Part shown: positions 61,851-64,000 of the stretch, one piece after another
Layout: each line of letters begins with the position of its first letter
How positions within the stretch are numbered: position 1 is the stretch's first letter
From: Nocardia ignorata NBRC 108230
GTDB lineage: Bacteria; Actinomycetota; Actinomycetes; Mycobacteriales; Mycobacteriaceae
Length of the DNA stretch: 64,000 nucleotides
Assembly: GCF_001612905.1 (NCBI RefSeq)
Contig: NZ_BDBI01000017.1
Location: 1-64,000 of the forward strand
Direction of reading: 5' to 3'
Position numbers and translations under genes: made by a program
The notes under the pieces: model-generated
The model's input: the letters and a program-made list of their open reading frames with translations, nothing else
Databases searched by the model: none
Told to the model about the DNA's origin: nothing

Positions 61851-62919
61851 GCGCGGCGACGATCACCCAGCCGACGGCGACGAAGAGCGCGATCAGCGAC
61901 AGCCAACCCATAACCGAGCCCTGCCAGCGTGAGGTCCGCTTCGGGCCGAGATAGGCCTCCGCGACGGACTTCTCCGGCTTCTTCCTCGGCGCCTGCCGAG
62001 GCGCGGCTTGCCACTGCTGTGGTGGGGGACAGCTGGGCCGATACGCCGCCGGCGCGGGCGCCTGGTGCACCGGAAAACGCGGAGCGGCAACGGGAGCGGT
62101 GAGCGCTTGGGCGGCGGCAGCGGCGAACTCCGCGCAGGTGGCGTACCGGTGTTCGCGGCGCTTGGCCATCGCGCGCGCGAGCACCGCGTCCATCGCCGGT
62201 GACAGATCGGGACGCAAGGCGCTCGCACGCGGCGGCGGCTGTTGCAGATGACCCTGGATCACCGACACCGGGTTCGGCGCGTCGAACGGGGTGGCCCCGG
62301 TGAGCAGCCGGAACAGGGTGCAGGCCAGTGAATACTGGTCGGCGCGACCGTCGAGCGCGACGCCGGTGAGCTGCTCGGGTGAGGCGAAAGCCAGGGTGGC
62401 GGTGAAGCTTCCGGTCTGGGTGAGCTTCGCGGCATTGTCGTCGTGCAGGCGGGCGATGCCGAAATCGGTGAGATACACCCGCTCGGCGCCGTGCACCGAT
62501 TCGATCAGGATGTTGGCCGGTTTCACATCGCGGTGCAGCACGCCACGGCTGTGCGCGAAGTCCAGCGCCGCAGCGGTTTCGGTGACGATGTGCACCGCCC
62601 GCGCCGGGTCGACCGGATCGGGCAGCGACGCGGCGTCGGCACCGTCGATGTAGCGCATCGAGATCCACAGCTGGTCGTCCTCGACACCCCGGTCGTACAC
62701 GGTGACGATATTCGGATGCTCGAGCTGGGCGACCAGGTCGGCTTCACGTTCGAACCTGGCCCGGATCTCCTTGTCGAAGAACAACTCCCGGTTCAGCAAC
62801 TTCATCGCGGTGCGCCGGGGCAGGCGCGGATGCCTGGCCAGATACACCGAACCCATGCCACCACGGCCGAGCAGCCGCTCGATGGTGTACCCGGCGAAGA
62901 CGTCCGTCGTCTCCCGCAT
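61840..62919 (-). CDS. Ser/Thr protein kinase with C-terminal TM
   Basis: A 359-residue PknB-like kinase. It has the Gly loop GRGGMGSV, Lys 40 (AMKLLN), HRD 129-131 with VKPAN, DFG 152-154 and an activation segment ending ASPEQLTG. A Pro/Gln/Ala linker leads to a single TM at the very C-terminus (about 335-357), with almost nothing outside, so it lacks an extracellular sensor. The ATG at 62919 overlaps the upstream kinase stop as TGATG, so both kinases are co-translated. The shorter start is preferred over ATG 62943 because it matches the conserved N-terminus. Confidence 0.92.
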   Translation of the reverse strand: MRETTDVFAGYTIERLLGRGGMGSVYLARHPRLPRRTAMKLLNRELFFDKEIRARFEREADLVAQLEHPNIVTVYDRGVEDDQLWISMRYIDGADAASLPDPVDPARAVHIVTETAAALDFAHSRGVLHRDVKPANILIESVHGAERVYLTDFGIARLHDDNAAKLTQTGSFTATLAFASPEQLTGVALDGRADQYSLACTLFRLLTGATPFDAPNPVSVIQGHLQQPPPRASALRPDLSPAMDAVLARAMAKRREHRYATCAEFAAAAAQALTAPVAAPRFPVHQAPAPAAYRPSCPPPQQWQAAPRQAPRKKPEKSVAEAYLGPKRTSRWQGSVMGWLSLIALFVAVGWVIVAALSG

Positions 62920-64000
62920 CAGTTCAGCGGGGCCGAACGCCACCAGCGCAGCACGTCCTCGGGCTCGCCGTAACTGTCGGTGAACATCAGGAACTGGGCA
63001 CGATCCGGGTCGCCGGTGAACACGGTGATGATCTTGTTCCCGTTGTCGGAGTACTTGTAGTTGGTGTACTGCTTGCCGCCGTTGGTGTCGGTCGACTTGG
63101 TGTTGGCGGGCAGGCCGTCGATCACCGCCTGCACGTCGGCGGCCGAGTTGTACACGTAGAAGCGGTAGAACGGGTCGTTGTCCTGCTCGTCACCGCCGCC
63201 GTAGCAGCGCCACTGCCACGCCCACGAACCGAACTGGGGATCGCCGTCGTTGTCCGTCGGGGTGTAGCTGGGATCGGTCTCCCAGCAGGTGGCGCCGTTG
63301 TAGCCGGTCTCGCTGTCGGCATCGGGCGGAACCATCCGGCTGAACTCGGCGCTGATCGCGGCGGCGTCGGGGGTGACGTGCTTGGCCGCGGTGGTCGAGG
63401 TCGTCGACGTGGTCGCCGTGGTGCTCGAATCGCCGCCGCTCGCCGCGACACCGATGCCGATCAGCAGGGCCAGCACCAGCACGACGGCGATCACGATGCC
63501 GACGATCAGCCCGGTGTTGGACTTCGACGGCGGCCGCTGCGGGTACTGGGTGTAGTTGCCACCCGTGGGCTGACGCGGCGCCGCGAACTGCGGGTGCGAC
63601 TGCTGGCTGTAGGCGCCGCCGGTGTGTGGCGCGGGTGTCTGGTTGCGCATCGGCGGCGCGGTCATCGGGCCCTGGGTGTGCGCGGTACCCATCGGACCGG
63701 CCGTCATCGCGTTGCCGGTCATCCCGGCGCCCGTCATCGGGCCCTGTGCCGCAAGGGGATACGGCGAACCGGTCTGCGGGATCGCGCCGCCCGTGGTGGG
63801 TCGGGGGCCGCCGGTGATCGGCATCCCCGGTCCCGTGCTCGGTCGGGCGAGCGGCAGCGCGGGTGAGCTCGGATTGTTCAGCGCGGCGATCGCGGCGGCG
63901 GCGAAATCCGAACACGTGGCGAACCGGTCGTCGGGCCGCTTGGACATCGCCTTGGCCAGCACGCCGTCGAGCGCGGGCGGCAGACCAGGACGCACACTGC
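62919..64000 (-). CDS. Ser/Thr protein kinase with extracellular domain (partial, N-terminus outside window)
   Basis: The kinase domain is cut by the window edge; only its C-lobe end remains (LDGVLAKAMSKRPDDRFATCSDFAAAA). A long Met/Gly/Pro/Thr/Gln-rich linker (with repeats of GPMTxxP type), one TM (about 165-190 of the visible part) and a Thr/Ser stalk follow. The outer domain contains two cysteines (ATCWETDPSYTP...WRCYGGG) and the terminal EDVLRWWRSAPLN. The same C-lobe motif appears in the downstream kinase, so this is a tandem duplication with different sensors. The outer domain is not PASTA. Confidence 0.88.
   Translation of the reverse strand, partial: SVRPGLPPALDGVLAKAMSKRPDDRFATCSDFAAAAIAALNNPSSPALPLARPSTGPGMPITGGPRPTTGGAIPQTGSPYPLAAQGPMTGAGMTGNAMTAGPMGTAHTQGPMTAPPMRNQTPAPHTGGAYSQQSHPQFAAPRQPTGGNYTQYPQRPPSKSNTGLIVGIVIAVVLVLALLIGIGVAASGGDSSTTATTSTTSTTAAKHVTPDAAAISAEFSRMVPPDADSETGYNGATCWETDPSYTPTDNDGDPQFGSWAWQWRCYGGGDEQDNDPFYRFYVYNSAADVQAVIDGLPANTKSTDTNGGKQYTNYKYSDNGNKIITVFTGDPDRAQFLMFTDSYGEPEDVLRWWRSAPLN

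Overview
The window is high-GC, gene-dense actinobacterial DNA that fits a mycolic-acid-containing genus; Nocardia is the best guess. Supporting genes are a fused 2-oxoglutarate decarboxylase (Kgd), EspG- and WXG100-type ESX proteins, a cutinase, a fused double ABC exporter like mycobacterial Rv0194, a Baeyer-Villiger monooxygenase/SDR/esterase/acyl-CoA ligase operon reminiscent of mymA, PknB-like kinases, and many GTG/TTG or apparently leaderless starts. The genus is an inference. I saw no rRNA, tRNA, CRISPR array or intact insertion sequence.

Layout. 1-6.7 kb: end of a flavoprotein, malic enzyme, two divergent osmolyte-binding-type lipoproteins, an acyl-CoA carboxylase beta subunit and a SUKH-family gene. 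6.75-9.9 kb: a visibly lower-GC accessory island on the minus strand, holding a type VII (ESX) polymorphic-toxin cassette: two WXG100 genes, a frameshifted third small ESX gene, a 427-residue toxin with an unassigned C-terminal domain, and a small putative immunity gene. 9.9-13.7 kb: DUF4328 membrane protein, DHA2 drug exporter, Uma2 nuclease-fold protein, cutinase. 13.8-19.8 kb: a four-gene lipid/ketone operon (monooxygenase, SDR, esterase, acyl-CoA ligase) with a divergent TetR gene and two tandem palindromes over the promoter. 19.8-25.5 kb: small regulator-plus-enzyme modules (XRE-cupin with a thioredoxin-reductase-like flavoprotein, TetR with a membrane protein, MmyB-type regulator, SDR) and two gene remnants. 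25.5-29.6 kb: a His-rich membrane protein, a secreted protein, and a Ser/Thr kinase coupled to a membrane-anchored sensor-like protein.

29.7-40.8 kb: Kgd, the fused ABC exporter, an ABC-2 permease, a degenerate ABC ATPase, a conserved unknown and an enoyl-CoA hydratase. 40.8-46.5 kb: a truncated adenylate-forming protein, a PtpB-like phosphatase, a TetR-like protein without its DNA-binding domain, a PLP-dependent alanine-racemase-fold enzyme, a phosphoribosyltransferase and a nitrilase-family amidase. 46.5-55.4 kb: a DEAD-box RNA helicase, a 1238-residue TM0106-like nuclease/helicase whose key catalytic motifs look ruined, an EspG/ESX-like triplet and an alpha/beta hydrolase. 55.5-64 kb: secreted propeller and Pro/Ala-rich proteins, a probable heteromeric acyl-CoA dehydrogenase pair, a lipoprotein, a GNAT acetyltransferase, and two tandem Ser/Thr kinases running off the window end.

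Most worth a second look: the ESX toxin cassette with its broken third helper and unassigned warhead, and the degenerate TM0106-like protein beside an orphan EspG triplet. Other repeated signals are gene products that have lost catalytic residues and operators built as clear palindromes beside divergent regulator genes.
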